In this document: piece after piece, positions 1-8,579 of the stretch | How positions within the stretch are numbered: position 1 is the stretch's first letter | How the letters are laid out: every line of letters starts with the position of its first letter | Assembly (NCBI GenBank): GCA_039801465.1 | Contig: JBDRUT010000003.1 | Location: 62,001-126,000 of the forward strand | Reading direction: 5' to 3' | DNA: 64,000 nt | Source of the DNA: JAOABV01 sp039801465 | Lineage (GTDB): Bacteria; Hydrothermota; Tepidihabitantia; Tepidihabitantales; CAIPLT01 | Translations under genes and position numbers: made by a program | The notes under the pieces: model-generated | Databases searched by the model: none | What the model saw: only the letters and a program-made list of their open reading frames with translations | What the model was told of the DNA's origin: nothing

Positions 1-1
1 T

Positions 2-517
2 CTTGATACGCCAAGTTCAGGAAAATATTTCTTTCAAGGAAAAGATGTAACCGGTCTTTCTGATATTGAACTTTCTCGGTTACGAAACAGGTCAATCGGA
101 TTTGTCTTTCAAACTTTTAATCTTTTACCAAGATTGACTGTTTTGCAAAATGTCGAGTTACCATTGATTTATGCTAAGATTGATTCCAGAACCAGAATTA
201 AGAAGACCGAAGCGATGTTGGAGAAAGTTGGACTCAGACATCGTAAAATGCATCGACCGAATGAACTTTCTGGAGGCGAAATGCAAAGAGTTGCAATTGC
301 GCGAGCACTAATAAATAATCCTGAAGTCGTATTTGCTGATGAACCGACAGGCAATTTAGATTCACAAACCGGTAAAGAGATTATGTCACTCTTTAATGAA
401 CTTGCTCAGGAAGGTAATACGATAATTTTAGTTACGCATGACCCGAATATTGCGCGTTATGCTCGTAGACAATTGAAAATGTTAGATGGAAAAATTGAGG
501 AGATAAGAGAAAATTGA
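2..517 (+). CDS. ABC transporter ATP-binding subunit, MacB/LolD type (5' end outside window)
   Basis: ATPase of an ABC exporter acting at the cytoplasmic membrane, paired with the FtsX/MacB-type permease that follows. The reading frame is open from the first bases of the window, so the Walker A end of the gene lies upstream. Visible in order are the Q-loop region (FVFQTFNLLPRLT), the signature LSGGEMQRVAIARAL, Walker B with VVFADEPTGNLD, and the H-loop ILVTHD. This set is typical of the LolD/MacB/FtsE family. A TTG at 134 lies inside the conserved Q-loop and is not the start. The stop overlaps the permease start by 4 bases, indicating translational coupling. The substrate cannot be read from the sequence; lipoprotein release, peptide or drug export are all possible. 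Confidence 0.93.
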   Translation, partial: LDTPSSGKYFFQGKDVTGLSDIELSRLRNRSIGFVFQTFNLLPRLTVLQNVELPLIYAKIDSRTRIKKTEAMLEKVGLRHRKMHRPNELSGGEMQRVAIARALINNPEVVFADEPTGNLDSQTGKEIMSLFNELAQEGNTIILVTHDPNIARYARRQLKMLDGKIEEIREN

Positions 518-1752
518 GAACTAAGGATTTAATCAAATCATCTTTCAGTATATTAAAAACTCATACCCTGCGTTCGTTTTTGACAGTTCTTGGAATTGTG
601 ATTGGCGTAATGACAATTATTTCAATTCTCTCTTTGATTGAAGGTATGAATAGCTCAGTAGAAAAACAGATTCAATCTTTAGGGTCGAACACGATTTTTG
701 TTCAGAAATATCAATGGGGACAAGGCAGAATGGATATTCAGCAACTAATGCGTCGTAAAGACATTACAATTGAAGATGCGTGGGCGATTGCTAAATTACC
801 TTCAGTTGATAAAGTTGCTCCGCAACGAAGCAGCGAAATTGCATCATTAGATTATCTTGGCAGAACCGCTAAGTATGTTGAAGTTACTGGTTCAACTCCT
901 GATTTACAATATATCGCTAATTGGACCGTAGAACAAGGTCGTTTTTTTAACCAAGAAGACTATCTTCGACGACAGTCGGTCTGTGTTATCGGCGGGTATA
1001 TTGTCGATAATCTTTTCCCTAATGAAGAACCAATTGGTAAATATCTCAATATTATAGGAAAACGATTCTTAATCATTGGTGTGCTTGGTCGAAAAGGAAG
1101 TTTTTTAGGACAAACTCAGGATAATGTTATTATTATGCCTTTATCAACATTTGAGAAAACATTTCCTAAACCCACTGGATATAATGCTGTCTTTCGAAGT
1201 CTTAGTATTCAAGTCTTACCCAAAAGTGGTAAAGTGTTAGAACAGACAATTGACCAGATAAGAGAATTAATGCGACGAAGACATGGTTTGAGTTATGATA
1301 AACCGGATGATTTCGGAATTAATACTCAGGAAAGTTTGCGCCAAATTTATAAAAATATTACTAACATTGCCTATATTGTAATGATTGGGGTTGCAGCAAT
1401 TTCATTGATTGTCGGTGGTATCGGAATTATGAATATTATGTTGGTTGCAGTCAGTGAGCGAACTAAAGAGATTGGTTTGCGAAAAGCAGTTGGTGCTAAT
1501 AATCGTGATATTCTATATCAATTTTTGTTTGAAGCGGTAATGTTGTCAATTATTGGTGGGCTGATTGGCGTGATTTTAGGGTTAAGCATTGCTAAAATCG
1601 TTTCAACAGTATCTCCATTACCAGCAGCAGCACCTTTATGGACGGTTTTGCTCGGTATTAGTTTTTCTGCTGCGGTTGGAATATTCTTTGGTATCTATCC
1701 AGCAAATCGGGCTGCACAACTAAATCCAATTGATGCATTAAGATATGAATAG
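514..1752 (+). CDS. ABC transporter permease, MacB/FtsX family
   Basis: Membrane subunit of the exporter encoded with the preceding ATPase. The 412-residue protein has the family layout: one transmembrane helix at about residues 20-45, a large extracytoplasmic MacB-type domain at about 46-280, and three C-terminal helices at about 283-307, 337-365 and 375-397. After the second helix comes the conserved SERTKEIGLRKAVGA stretch, the coupling segment of MacB-like permeases, and the end reads NPIDALRYE, also family-typical. The start is a TTG overlapping the previous stop, with GAGGAG at 497-502 as ribosome site. A MacB system would also need a membrane fusion protein; none is seen here, but the upstream side is cut off. 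Confidence 0.92.
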   Translation: MRTKDLIKSSFSILKTHTLRSFLTVLGIVIGVMTIISILSLIEGMNSSVEKQIQSLGSNTIFVQKYQWGQGRMDIQQLMRRKDITIEDAWAIAKLPSVDKVAPQRSSEIASLDYLGRTAKYVEVTGSTPDLQYIANWTVEQGRFFNQEDYLRRQSVCVIGGYIVDNLFPNEEPIGKYLNIIGKRFLIIGVLGRKGSFLGQTQDNVIIMPLSTFEKTFPKPTGYNAVFRSLSIQVLPKSGKVLEQTIDQIRELMRRRHGLSYDKPDDFGINTQESLRQIYKNITNIAYIVMIGVAAISLIVGGIGIMNIMLVAVSERTKEIGLRKAVGANNRDILYQFLFEAVMLSIIGGLIGVILGLSIAKIVSTVSPLPAAAPLWTVLLGISFSAAVGIFFGIYPANRAAQLNPIDALRYE

Positions 1753-2006
1753 GAAAATAATTTTGATTTCTCGCGAAAATGTCATTTTTGGTGTTTTTAA
1801 GGTGTTTATAAGATTATCGCCCCCCAAATAAAATTATGGGCAAACGAAGAGACAAGAAAAGATGCAATTTTGGGAAAGGTATTTACTATGTAATTTATTT
1901 TTTTGTTTAGTTATCTCTGATCTATATTAAATTCTATCGAGAAGAATTAGTTGTTTGTTTTAATCAAAAAGAGCTTTAAAAATGAATTTTTAGAAATAAG
2001 CCTTGT

Positions 2007-2432
2007 TTAGTCTTTTTTAAATACTTTTATCTCGTTTCGACCTGTCTCTTCTAATAATTGCAATAAATTTTGAAAATTGTATTCATTACGATATTGACAA
2101 AATTTTATTAATATTGGAAGATTTACTGGACAGATTAATCCGATTTTAGTTTGAGATGGTTCTGTTTGTTGATTGGTTTCTTCGGTCTTTTTATTTTTGA
2201 GAATTTTGGTGCTAATAATTCCACAACTTCCACCTAATAAATCAACAAAAATTATTATATCGTGTGATTTTAATTTTTGAATTGCTGATTCGACCCGTTT
2301 TTGTAGTTCCTCGCCAGAACAATCTTGATTGGAAATTACTTCAAAATTAGGAACTTCACCAAAAATTGATTTGATGATATCATACAGTGCGTAGGGAAAT
2401 TTCCCATGCCCAATTAAGATTCCAGCGACCAT
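2007..2432 (-). CDS. PTS EIIA component, mannose family
   Basis: Small phosphocarrier of 141 residues resembling the IIA domain of mannose-family PTS permeases. His9 in the sequence LIGHG sits where the phosphorylated histidine (His10 of E. coli ManX) is found, and the hydrophobic IIIFVDLLGG segment matches the core strand of the fold. No IIB, IIC or IID sugar transporter gene is nearby; the upstream gene on the same strand is HPr kinase. In many Gram-negative and candidate-phylum genomes such an EIIA with HprK forms a regulatory rather than transport PTS. The phosphate donors HPr and EI are not in this window. A regulatory role is inferred from context. Confidence 0.85.
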   Translation of the reverse strand: MVAGILIGHGKFPYALYDIIKSIFGEVPNFEVISNQDCSGEELQKRVESAIQKLKSHDIIIFVDLLGGSCGIISTKILKNKKTEETNQQTEPSQTKIGLICPVNLPILIKFCQYRNEYNFQNLLQLLEETGRNEIKVFKKD

Positions 2433-2547
2433 TATAATCTATCTAAGTAAAACGACAGACAAGATGCCTTCTTGATATTGAAAGCAACCTGATAAAATCT
2501 TTAAGATAATAGTGAAGAATTTTAATATACAATAATGAATGAAAGTG

Positions 2548-3543
2548 TCATTCCATATCATTAGTTATCCAAGGGTCAATTTTTGGTCTGCCCATCAGTT
2601 TCATTAGTTCGTCATTAAATGCTTTTGCTGGGTAGTATCCGAAAATTTTTAGCAAATGATTTTTGGCAATCACTTCACAAACTAAGGCTAAATTTTTGCC
2701 AGCAATCACTGGTATTCTTACCAAAGGAATTTTGACTCCGAGAATTTCTGTATAATTTTCTTCTAAGCCGATACGTTCATAATCTAATTCTTTGGTCCAT
2801 CGGACTAATTCCACTTGAACTTCAATCCGTTTTTGGGTACGGATTGCACGAATACCATAAAGGGCATAAATGTCGACGATACCTACACCACGAATTTCAA
2901 TATGGTGTTGAAGGGTAGGAGTTTTGGCTGCACTGTAACCCATAATTATACCTTCACCACGACGGAGGATTTTTATTAAATCGTCTGCGATTAACCGATG
3001 ACCGCGCTCAACTAAATCTAAAGCGCATTCGCTTTTACCAATACCAGACTCACCAACAATAAGTAACCCGACGCCATAAACATCAACTAAATCACCATGA
3101 ACATAGGTTTCCGGTGCTAATCGAAAATCCAAATAGGCGGTAAGCATATGAATAAACGGGGTTGTGTCCAATGTGGTTCTTAGGACCGGGACACGATACT
3201 GCTCTGCAAGGTCAGTGAACATTTTCGGGATTTCCAATCCTTTAGCAATGATAAAACAAGGTGGTGCAAATGCCATTACTTTTTCGATTGCTTTCTGTTT
3301 TGCCTCAGAGGTGAGTGTCTCTAAATAGGATAATTCAGTTCGGCCAATTATTTGGACGCGTTCTTTAAGAAAATTTTCTGTATAACCGGCTAAGGCTAAT
3401 CCCGGCCGATAGAAATCTGGTGAGACAATCATTCGAGAATCTAAAAATGAACTACCGGCTAAGATTTCTAATTGAAAATCATCTTTTTTTTCGTCGTAAA
3501 GGGTTTTTATTGAGATTGATTTTAATGAGAAATTAGAGGACAC
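2548..3543 (-). CDS. hprK: HPr kinase/phosphorylase
   Basis: Bifunctional enzyme that phosphorylates and dephosphorylates a serine on HPr. Its 331 residues are a normal length. The N-terminal domain spans about 1-135. The catalytic domain has His149 in the VHG motif, Walker A GESGIGKS at 164-171, DDL near 187-189, and the HprK signature EIRGVGIVDIYALYG at 216-230. GRPKI near the C terminus is also conserved. The gene overlaps the hibernation factor upstream by 11 bases, so the two are co-translated, and EIIA-Man lies about 115 bases downstream. The group links carbon or energy status to ribosome hibernation and PTS signalling. HPr itself is missing here. Confidence 0.95.
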   Translation of the reverse strand: MSSNFSLKSISIKTLYDEKKDDFQLEILAGSSFLDSRMIVSPDFYRPGLALAGYTENFLKERVQIIGRTELSYLETLTSEAKQKAIEKVMAFAPPCFIIAKGLEIPKMFTDLAEQYRVPVLRTTLDTTPFIHMLTAYLDFRLAPETYVHGDLVDVYGVGLLIVGESGIGKSECALDLVERGHRLIADDLIKILRRGEGIIMGYSAAKTPTLQHHIEIRGVGIVDIYALYGIRAIRTQKRIEVQVELVRWTKELDYERIGLEENYTEILGVKIPLVRIPVIAGKNLALVCEVIAKNHLLKIFGYYPAKAFNDELMKLMGRPKIDPWITNDME

Positions 3544-3850
3544 TTTTGCTCCGAAGAGATTTTTTTTTGCTTTTTAATTTCTCGTAATGGTGTTTGACTT
3601 GCTTGATTAATTTATCAGCAAGAAGTCCGATTGCAAGATATATGTCGTTAGCTGAGGCTTTAGCCAAAACATAGCTTCCTTTGAGATTGACTTTACCTTC
3701 GGCAAACATTTGTTTCGAATCCTTGGCTAAAACTATATCAATATTAGTTAATATATTTTCAAAATGATTTAATTTGTCTAATTTCCTCTGAGTGTAGTCT
3801 TTTATTTCTTCAGTTAATTCAAAATGACGAGCGGTAATATTTATCTGCAT
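3533..3850 (-). CDS. hpf: Ribosome hibernation-promoting factor, short form
   Basis: Protein of the HPF/YfiA family that binds the 30S subunit near the A and P sites and silences idle ribosomes. The 105-residue length fits the short form, without the dimerising C-terminal domain of long HPF. The N-terminal MQINITARHFELTEEIKDY and the basic helix ending in KHHYEKLKSKKK match the family. The start is supported by GGAGG five bases upstream. The gene overlaps hprK, an arrangement also known from other bacteria where hpf, hprK and PTS genes sit close to rpoN. rpoN is not seen here. Confidence 0.9.
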   Translation of the reverse strand: MQINITARHFELTEEIKDYTQRKLDKLNHFENILTNIDIVLAKDSKQMFAEGKVNLKGSYVLAKASANDIYLAIGLLADKLIKQVKHHYEKLKSKKKSLRSKSVL

Positions 3851-4101
3851 TTTGCCTCCTAGCAGGTAGTTTATTCATACTAAATAATATTAAATAAGAA
3901 AAATAAAAATGTCAAGAAAAATAAGCCAAAATGGACTAACTAAATCAAATTGCTTTTCTCGTAGTTTAATTAAAGCGTCAAAGGTTCACCTAATTTGTCT
4001 TTTGGTATCTTTAGTATATAAAAATACGGTTTAAATCACGATACATTTGAAACATTTCGGTTTATATAACATAAAATATAGGTGTTCATTATCTTTCCTA
4101 A

Positions 4102-4129
4102 TTGACAAAAAGATATTTTGTTGTAAAAT
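4102..4129 (+). promoter_or_regulatory. Promoter of the cupin gene, near-leaderless
   Basis: TTGACA at 4102-4107 and TAAAAT at 4124-4129 are 16 bases apart. Transcription should begin near 4136, only about two bases before the ATG at 4138. The TTG at 4102 is in frame with the cupin gene but is the -35 box, so it should not be taken as the start codon. Confidence 0.6.
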
Positions 4130-4137
4130 TTAATGTT

Positions 4138-4467
4138 ATGGAAAAAATTAATTTTGCAAAGTTAGCCGAGAAATTGAAAACCCCATGGGAACCAATTGAA
4201 GTTCTACGAATGAATGGTTTTCATGTTTTATTGGCTTTATTTCATGGACAATATAAATTTCATAAACATGACGGTGATGAGATGTTCTTTGTGATTAGTG
4301 GCGAAATTGAAATTGAACTGGAAAACGAAACAGTTAAACTTAAGCAAGGTGAAGGATATTTGTTGCCTCAAAACACTACACATCGGTCTCAAGCAAAAAA
4401 CCCCTCAATTGTTATGGCAATTGAACGTGCAAATTTGAAAACAATTTGGACGCAACCAATGAAATAA
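4138..4467 (+). CDS. Small cupin-domain protein
   Basis: A 109-residue single-domain cupin. The metal-binding motif is visible as HKHDGDEMFFVISG (His, His, Glu in the usual spacing), followed by the second cupin motif in LLPQNTTHRSQA. Such stand-alone cupins include isomerases, dioxygenases and sensory proteins, and the sequence does not decide between them. The first residues (MEKINFAKLAEKL) form a short helix before the barrel, as in many cupins of this type. The ATG at 4138 is preferred over an in-frame TTG at 4102, which overlaps the promoter. There is no ribosome site, in line with a near-leaderless mRNA. It is followed by the por operon but separated from it by 233 bases. Confidence 0.8.
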   Translation: MEKINFAKLAEKLKTPWEPIEVLRMNGFHVLLALFHGQYKFHKHDGDEMFFVISGEIEIELENETVKLKQGEGYLLPQNTTHRSQAKNPSIVMAIERANLKTIWTQPMK

Positions 4468-4700
4468 TTTAATAAAGATGAACATTGTCGCTAAAAACCA
4501 GAACAGAGAATAAATCTGTATAGTTCAATCAAAAAATGTATTTTGAAGAAGATAACATCCCAACCGATTGGGAAAAGTTCGGAAAGAAACCGACATACCA
4601 AAAAAACATAGATATTTTTGCTTACATTCAATTAATGTTATGATGAATAATAAATTATTTGTGAGTAGTTTGACCAGATTTAAATTTACAGGAGCATAAA

Positions 4701-5303
4701 ATGTCAACAAATGTTTGCAAAAGGTTATTAGAAATTCGCTGGCATGGACGCGGTGGTCAAGGTGCGAAAACCGCTGCGCTTTTATTTGGTGAAGCCGCTT
4801 TGGAAACCGGCATGTATATTCAAGCGTTTCCGGAATATGGACCGGAACGGATGGGTGCACCAGTCGTTGCTTTTAACCGTTTATCCGATAAAGAAATCAG
4901 AACCCATGCAGGTATCAAAGAACCTGATATAGTCGTTGTTTTAGACCCAACGCTGATTGAAGTTGCAAATGTTGTCGATGGACTTAAAGAAGGTGGTATT
5001 TTATTAGTTAATACCGAAGAAACCCCAGAACAACTAAAAGAACATTATAAGTTAGATAACCGTAAAATTAAAATCTACTGTGTTAATGCTTCAAAAATTG
5101 CTTTAGAAACGATCGGACGCGATGTCCCAAATACACCAATGCTGGGCGCTTTAGTAAAAGTAACTGGTATTTTTAATTATGATACAATGATGGAATCGAT
5201 CAAGAATAAATTGAGTGCTAAGTTTCGTGGGCGCGATGAGATTATTAAAGGCAATTTGGAATCGGTAAGACGTGCCTACGAAGAGGTAAAATCCGAATGT
5301 TAG
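4701..5303 (+). CDS. porG: 2-oxoacid:ferredoxin oxidoreductase, gamma subunit
   Basis: Gamma subunit of a four-subunit, oxygen-sensitive oxidoreductase that decarboxylates pyruvate or a related 2-oxoacid to acyl-CoA and reduces ferredoxin. The family signature RWHGRGGQGAKTAA is at about residues 13-26, followed by FPEYGPERMGAPV. The 200-residue length is normal. The start has GGAG at 4690-4693. Gene order is gamma, delta, alpha, beta, the arrangement of the Thermotoga and Pyrococcus por operons. An unusual 157-base gap separates this gene from the delta gene. Substrate is not certain: pyruvate is most likely, but 2-oxoisovalerate enzymes share this layout. Confidence 0.92.
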   Translation: MSTNVCKRLLEIRWHGRGGQGAKTAALLFGEAALETGMYIQAFPEYGPERMGAPVVAFNRLSDKEIRTHAGIKEPDIVVVLDPTLIEVANVVDGLKEGGILLVNTEETPEQLKEHYKLDNRKIKIYCVNASKIALETIGRDVPNTPMLGALVKVTGIFNYDTMMESIKNKLSAKFRGRDEIIKGNLESVRRAYEEVKSEC

Positions 5304-5369
5304 TTTTAATAGAAAGGATTACAATAATTTTATGAGATTCTTGAGTAAATCTTTCTTAAACATAAAGGA

Positions 5370-5434
5370 ACAGAAAACACTGAAGGTTTTAACATTTTTT
5401 CTGTATTTAAGGAGTTTATTCAGAGTTCTTAATT
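5370..5434. repeat. Possible degenerate dispersed repeat inside the por operon
   Basis: This stretch in the gap between the gamma and delta genes shares the words ACAGAA, ACTGAA, TTTTTCTGTAT, GAGTTT and AGAGTT, in the same order and at similar spacing, with 31295-31361. Over the first 39 positions about 25 agree by eye. It could be a decayed dispersed element; the AT-rich background makes chance similarity possible. Confidence 0.3.
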
Positions 5435-5460
5435 AGATATTAATCATATGGAGCAATAAA

Positions 5461-5751
5461 ATGGCAAAACTTAAATCATGGAAAGAGCTGCCTTGCGGTG
5501 CAATTTTAACTGACACCAAGGCAATTTTAGAAAATAAGACAGGTGCCTGGCGCAGTTTTCGGCCGGTGTGGAATAAAGAAAAATGTATTAACTGTCTGAC
5601 TTGCTGGATTTACTGCCCAGATGCCGCAATTATATTAAAAGACGGTAAACATCAAGGGATTAATTATGACTATTGTAAAGGCTGTGGAATCTGTGCTGAG
5701 GTTTGTCCGAAAAAGGTTCAAGCAATTACAATGGAAAAGGAGAAGAAATGA
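5461..5751 (+). CDS. porD: 2-oxoacid:ferredoxin oxidoreductase, delta (ferredoxin-like) subunit
   Basis: Electron-carrying subunit with two [4Fe-4S] clusters. Cys42, 45, 48 and 52 and Cys72, 75, 78 and 82 form two perfect C-x2-C-x2-C-x3-C motifs, each followed by Pro as in bacterial ferredoxins. The N-terminal part (SWKELPCGAILTD) is the extension usual for PorD. Length is 96 residues. The start has a GGAG ribosome site. The stop TGA overlaps the ATG of the alpha gene by 4 bases, so alpha is translationally coupled. It passes electrons from the thiamine-diphosphate site on alpha/beta to soluble ferredoxin. Confidence 0.93.
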   Translation: MAKLKSWKELPCGAILTDTKAILENKTGAWRSFRPVWNKEKCINCLTCWIYCPDAAIILKDGKHQGINYDYCKGCGICAEVCPKKVQAITMEKEKK

Positions 5752-6914
5752 TTGTTGCAAAAACTGGTAACGAAGCAATGGCTTATGCAATGAAGCAATG
5801 TAATCCAGATGTTGTTGCGGCATATCCGATTACACCATCTACTGAAATTGTCCAAATCTTTTCCAGTTTTGTTGCAGATGGATTAGTTGATACTGAATAT
5901 ATACCAGTGGAATCAGAACATTCGGCAATGAGTGCATGTATTGGCGCAGCAGCAGCAGGTGCAAGAGCAATGACGGCAACTGCTTCTCAGGGATTAGCAT
6001 TAATGCATGAAATGTTGTTTATTGCTTCTGGTTTGAGATTACCAATTGTGATGTGTGTTGCTTCCCGTTCGTTGTCGTCACCGTTGAATATTCATTGTGA
6101 CCACTCAGATTCAGTGGCATCAAGAGATTCTGGTTGGATTCAAATCTTCTGCGAAAGTTCCCAAGAAGGGTATGACAGTGTGATACAAGCAGTAAAGATT
6201 GCGGAAAAAGCATATCTGCCAGTAATTGTTGCCATCGACGGATTTATTCTCTCTCATTGTATGGAACGGTTGGAAATTTTAGATGATGCGGATGTGAGGA
6301 ATTTTTTGGGCAAATTTAAGCCGAATTATTCGCTTTTAGATGTCAAAAATCCTATCACGGTTAGCCCGGCTTGTTTGACTGATTCTTATTTTGAACATAA
6401 ACGGGCTGAGGCTGAAGGTATGCGACAAGCATTACCGATAATAGAAGAAGTAATTGAAGAATATGCGCAAAAATTTGGCCGTAGATATCCAGTGATTGAC
6501 GAGTATCGAACCGAAGATGCGGAAGTTGTTATTTTAGCAATGGGGTCAACTGTCGGCACAACAAAGATTGTTGTTGACGAATTAAGAGAACAAGGTAAAA
6601 GAGTCGGTGTAGTCAAATTAAGGTTTTTCCGTCCTCTATTCTATAAAAAAATGCAGGATGTGTTAAAGAAATTCAAAGTGGTGGGCATCTTAGACCGAGT
6701 TGAATCGATGAGTGCTTATATCAGTCCTTTAGCGACCGAAGTCCGCTCCGCATTATATAACATAACACCACGACCTTTGACTCCTTCTTATGTCTATGGT
6801 TTAGGTGGTCGAGAAATTTCTCAAAATGATATTAAAATGGTTTTTGATGAATTACTGCAGATTAAAGAAACAGGTAAAATAAAAGAAGAAGTAATGTATA
6901 TTGGAGTGAGGTAA
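5748..6914 (+). CDS. porA: 2-oxoacid:ferredoxin oxidoreductase, alpha subunit
   Basis: Alpha subunit, carrying the pyrimidine-binding-like and transketolase C-terminal domains. The conserved YPITPSTEI is at about residues 25-33, with VESEHSAMSACIGAAAAGAR and TASQGLALMHEML following; these are hallmarks of PorA/VorA. The ATG at 5748, overlapping the delta stop and preceded by AAAGGAG at 5736, is chosen over an in-frame start 45 bases upstream inside porD. That gives 388 residues, normal for the family. The beta gene starts two bases after its stop. Confidence 0.94.
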   Translation: MIVAKTGNEAMAYAMKQCNPDVVAAYPITPSTEIVQIFSSFVADGLVDTEYIPVESEHSAMSACIGAAAAGARAMTATASQGLALMHEMLFIASGLRLPIVMCVASRSLSSPLNIHCDHSDSVASRDSGWIQIFCESSQEGYDSVIQAVKIAEKAYLPVIVAIDGFILSHCMERLEILDDADVRNFLGKFKPNYSLLDVKNPITVSPACLTDSYFEHKRAEAEGMRQALPIIEEVIEEYAQKFGRRYPVIDEYRTEDAEVVILAMGSTVGTTKIVVDELREQGKRVGVVKLRFFRPLFYKKMQDVLKKFKVVGILDRVESMSAYISPLATEVRSALYNITPRPLTPSYVYGLGGREISQNDIKMVFDELLQIKETGKIKEEVMYIGVR

Positions 6915-6916
6915 AT

Positions 6917-7837
6917 ATGCCATCAATTAAAGAACTCGCTAAAGAACCAGAACTATTCTCATCTGGCCATAGAGCTTGTACTGGCTGTGGCGAAGTTTTA
7001 GCAGTAAGACAAGTGTTACTGGCAGCAATTAAACCAGTAGTGTGCGTGATGCCAACAGGATGTTTAGAAATTGTCTCAACAATCTATCCCCATACTGCTT
7101 GGCAAGTGCCAATGTTTCATAATGCATTTGAAAATGCTGCGGCAACTATCTCGGGTATTGAAGCGGCATATAATACTTTTAAACGCAAAGGCGAGATAAC
7201 AGAGAATATAAATTTTATTGCTTTTGGTGGTGATGGTGGAACTTATGATATTGGATTCCAAGCACTATCTGGAGCAGTGGAAAGAAATCATCGTTTCTTG
7301 TATGTTTGTTTGGATAATCAGGCATATATGAATACAGGTATTCAACGGTCTTCTGCAACACCATTAGGTGCCCACACGACAACTTCACCTGCAGGAAAAG
7401 TTAAGCCAGGTAAACTTCAGTGGCGCAAAGATATTGTTGAAATTATGATTGCGCATGATATTCCTTATGCAGCGCAAGCTACAGTCTGGAACTGGAACGA
7501 CTTGGCCAATAAGGTTCAAAAGGCACTTTCGGTTCAAGGTTCAAGTTTTATTAATGTATTAGCCCCTTGTCCATTAGGCTGGGGATATCCTTCAGCAAAG
7601 ACGATTGAAATGTCGAAACTTGCAGTAGAAACCTGCTTCTGGCCACTTTATGAATGTGAAAATGGCGTATACAAGATTAATTATACGCCCAAGGAAAAGA
7701 GACCGGTTGAAGACTGGTTGAAAACTCAAGATAGATTTCGACACTTGTTCAAACCCGATAATAAACATTTACTGGAAGCGTTCCAAAAAGAAGTTGATAG
7801 ACGCTGGGAACGTTTACAGAAAAAGGTAAATTTATAA
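6917..7837 (+). CDS. porB: 2-oxoacid:ferredoxin oxidoreductase, beta subunit
   Basis: Thiamine-diphosphate-binding subunit. Cys21 and Cys24 in ACTGCGE, a further conserved Cys in VMPTGCLEI and one in APCPLGW would coordinate the proximal [4Fe-4S] cluster. The ThDP/Mg motif GGDGGTYDIG begins near residue 104 and continues to DNQAYMNTGIQ. At 306 residues it is full length. The start has GGAG upstream. It completes the gamma-delta-alpha-beta set, which is all that is needed for an active enzyme. The presence of this complex indicates anaerobic ferredoxin-based metabolism. Confidence 0.95.
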   Translation: MPSIKELAKEPELFSSGHRACTGCGEVLAVRQVLLAAIKPVVCVMPTGCLEIVSTIYPHTAWQVPMFHNAFENAAATISGIEAAYNTFKRKGEITENINFIAFGGDGGTYDIGFQALSGAVERNHRFLYVCLDNQAYMNTGIQRSSATPLGAHTTTSPAGKVKPGKLQWRKDIVEIMIAHDIPYAAQATVWNWNDLANKVQKALSVQGSSFINVLAPCPLGWGYPSAKTIEMSKLAVETCFWPLYECENGVYKINYTPKEKRPVEDWLKTQDRFRHLFKPDNKHLLEAFQKEVDRRWERLQKKVNL

Positions 7838-8579
7838 CTTTTCAGTTGATACGGATAAGTTAATAACTACATCCGTTTAGAAAATTCAAATACTGACAGA
7901 TTAAGGAAACGGGTCTGAAGCCATAATCTTGATATTGTCAATCGTTCCATAAAATAACAAAACACAAAACTAAAAATCTAACAGAATCAATTTATAAGTT
8001 TTCGAATAAAGATTGAGATATTGAGATTTCAGACACCTCTTTCCCGATCCTCAAAGTGATTTCTAATATTTTGAGTTCTAACATTACTTATAAATCTAAA
8101 CCAGTATTTTAATATTGTTATCGTTGATAAACCTAAATGCTTTTGCAGATGAGTGTATATTGGTTCCTTATAAGTGTTCGCCGGGATTAAGGAAGTCGGT
8201 TATCCAATAGGTAATTGAGTCATACGCCGGGTAGATAATCTGGTTAATTATCTACAAGACAAAGGGTTAGATTATATTATCCGCAATCCAGGGGGTAGGC
8301 AGGGGGGCTTGCCCCTGGGCAAGCCGCTCGGCAGCCCCCTGGTCTGCCGAGCGGACTGCTCTTTAGAATGCGGATTAGATTACCGAGAAGAACAAGTACC
8401 ATATCCGAAAAGCAGAATTAAATAAAATTTGGTGGAAAATTGGGAATTTATATTTAAGAGAATTTCTCTAAAACGCTCATAATATATCAATAATTAAATT
8501 TTATAAAAAGATGCTAATACTAGCTGAAGTATTATTTGAAAAAGTTATTTAGCTTCTATTTGGGTTAGTAGTAACCAAT
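7838..8579. other. 742-base noncoding region with a GC-rich hairpin island
   Basis: No credible gene is seen. The first 390 bases are AT-rich without clear structure. From about 8231 there are strong inverted repeats: GTAGATAAT at 8231-8239 with ATTATCTAC at 8247-8255, then the GC-rich multi-hairpin element listed separately. Confidence 0.6.
8279..8375. repeat. GC-rich nested hairpin element
   Basis: Within AT-rich DNA this block holds four pairings. An outer stem joins ATCCGCA (8279-8285) and TGCGGAT (8369-8375). One 9-bp hairpin is GGCTTGCCC (8306-8314) with GGGCAAGCC (8317-8325). An 11-bp hairpin is CCGCTCGGCAG (8324-8334) with CTGCCGAGCGG (8344-8354). An alternative pairing joins CCAGGGGG (8288-8295) with CCCCCTGG (8335-8342). 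It could be a mobile palindromic (REP/MITE-like) unit or a structured RNA. No flanking gene suggests a function. Confidence 0.6.

Noticed and set aside
4102..4137. Upstream TTG start for the cupin protein
   Set aside because: The TTG is part of the TTGACA -35 box and the added residues are not conserved in cupins; ATG 4138 fits the promoter.
5331..5435. 34-codon frame between the por gamma and delta genes
   Set aside because: No nearby ribosome site and Lys/Phe/Leu composition typical of AT-rich noncoding DNA; it overlaps the repeat-like stretch.
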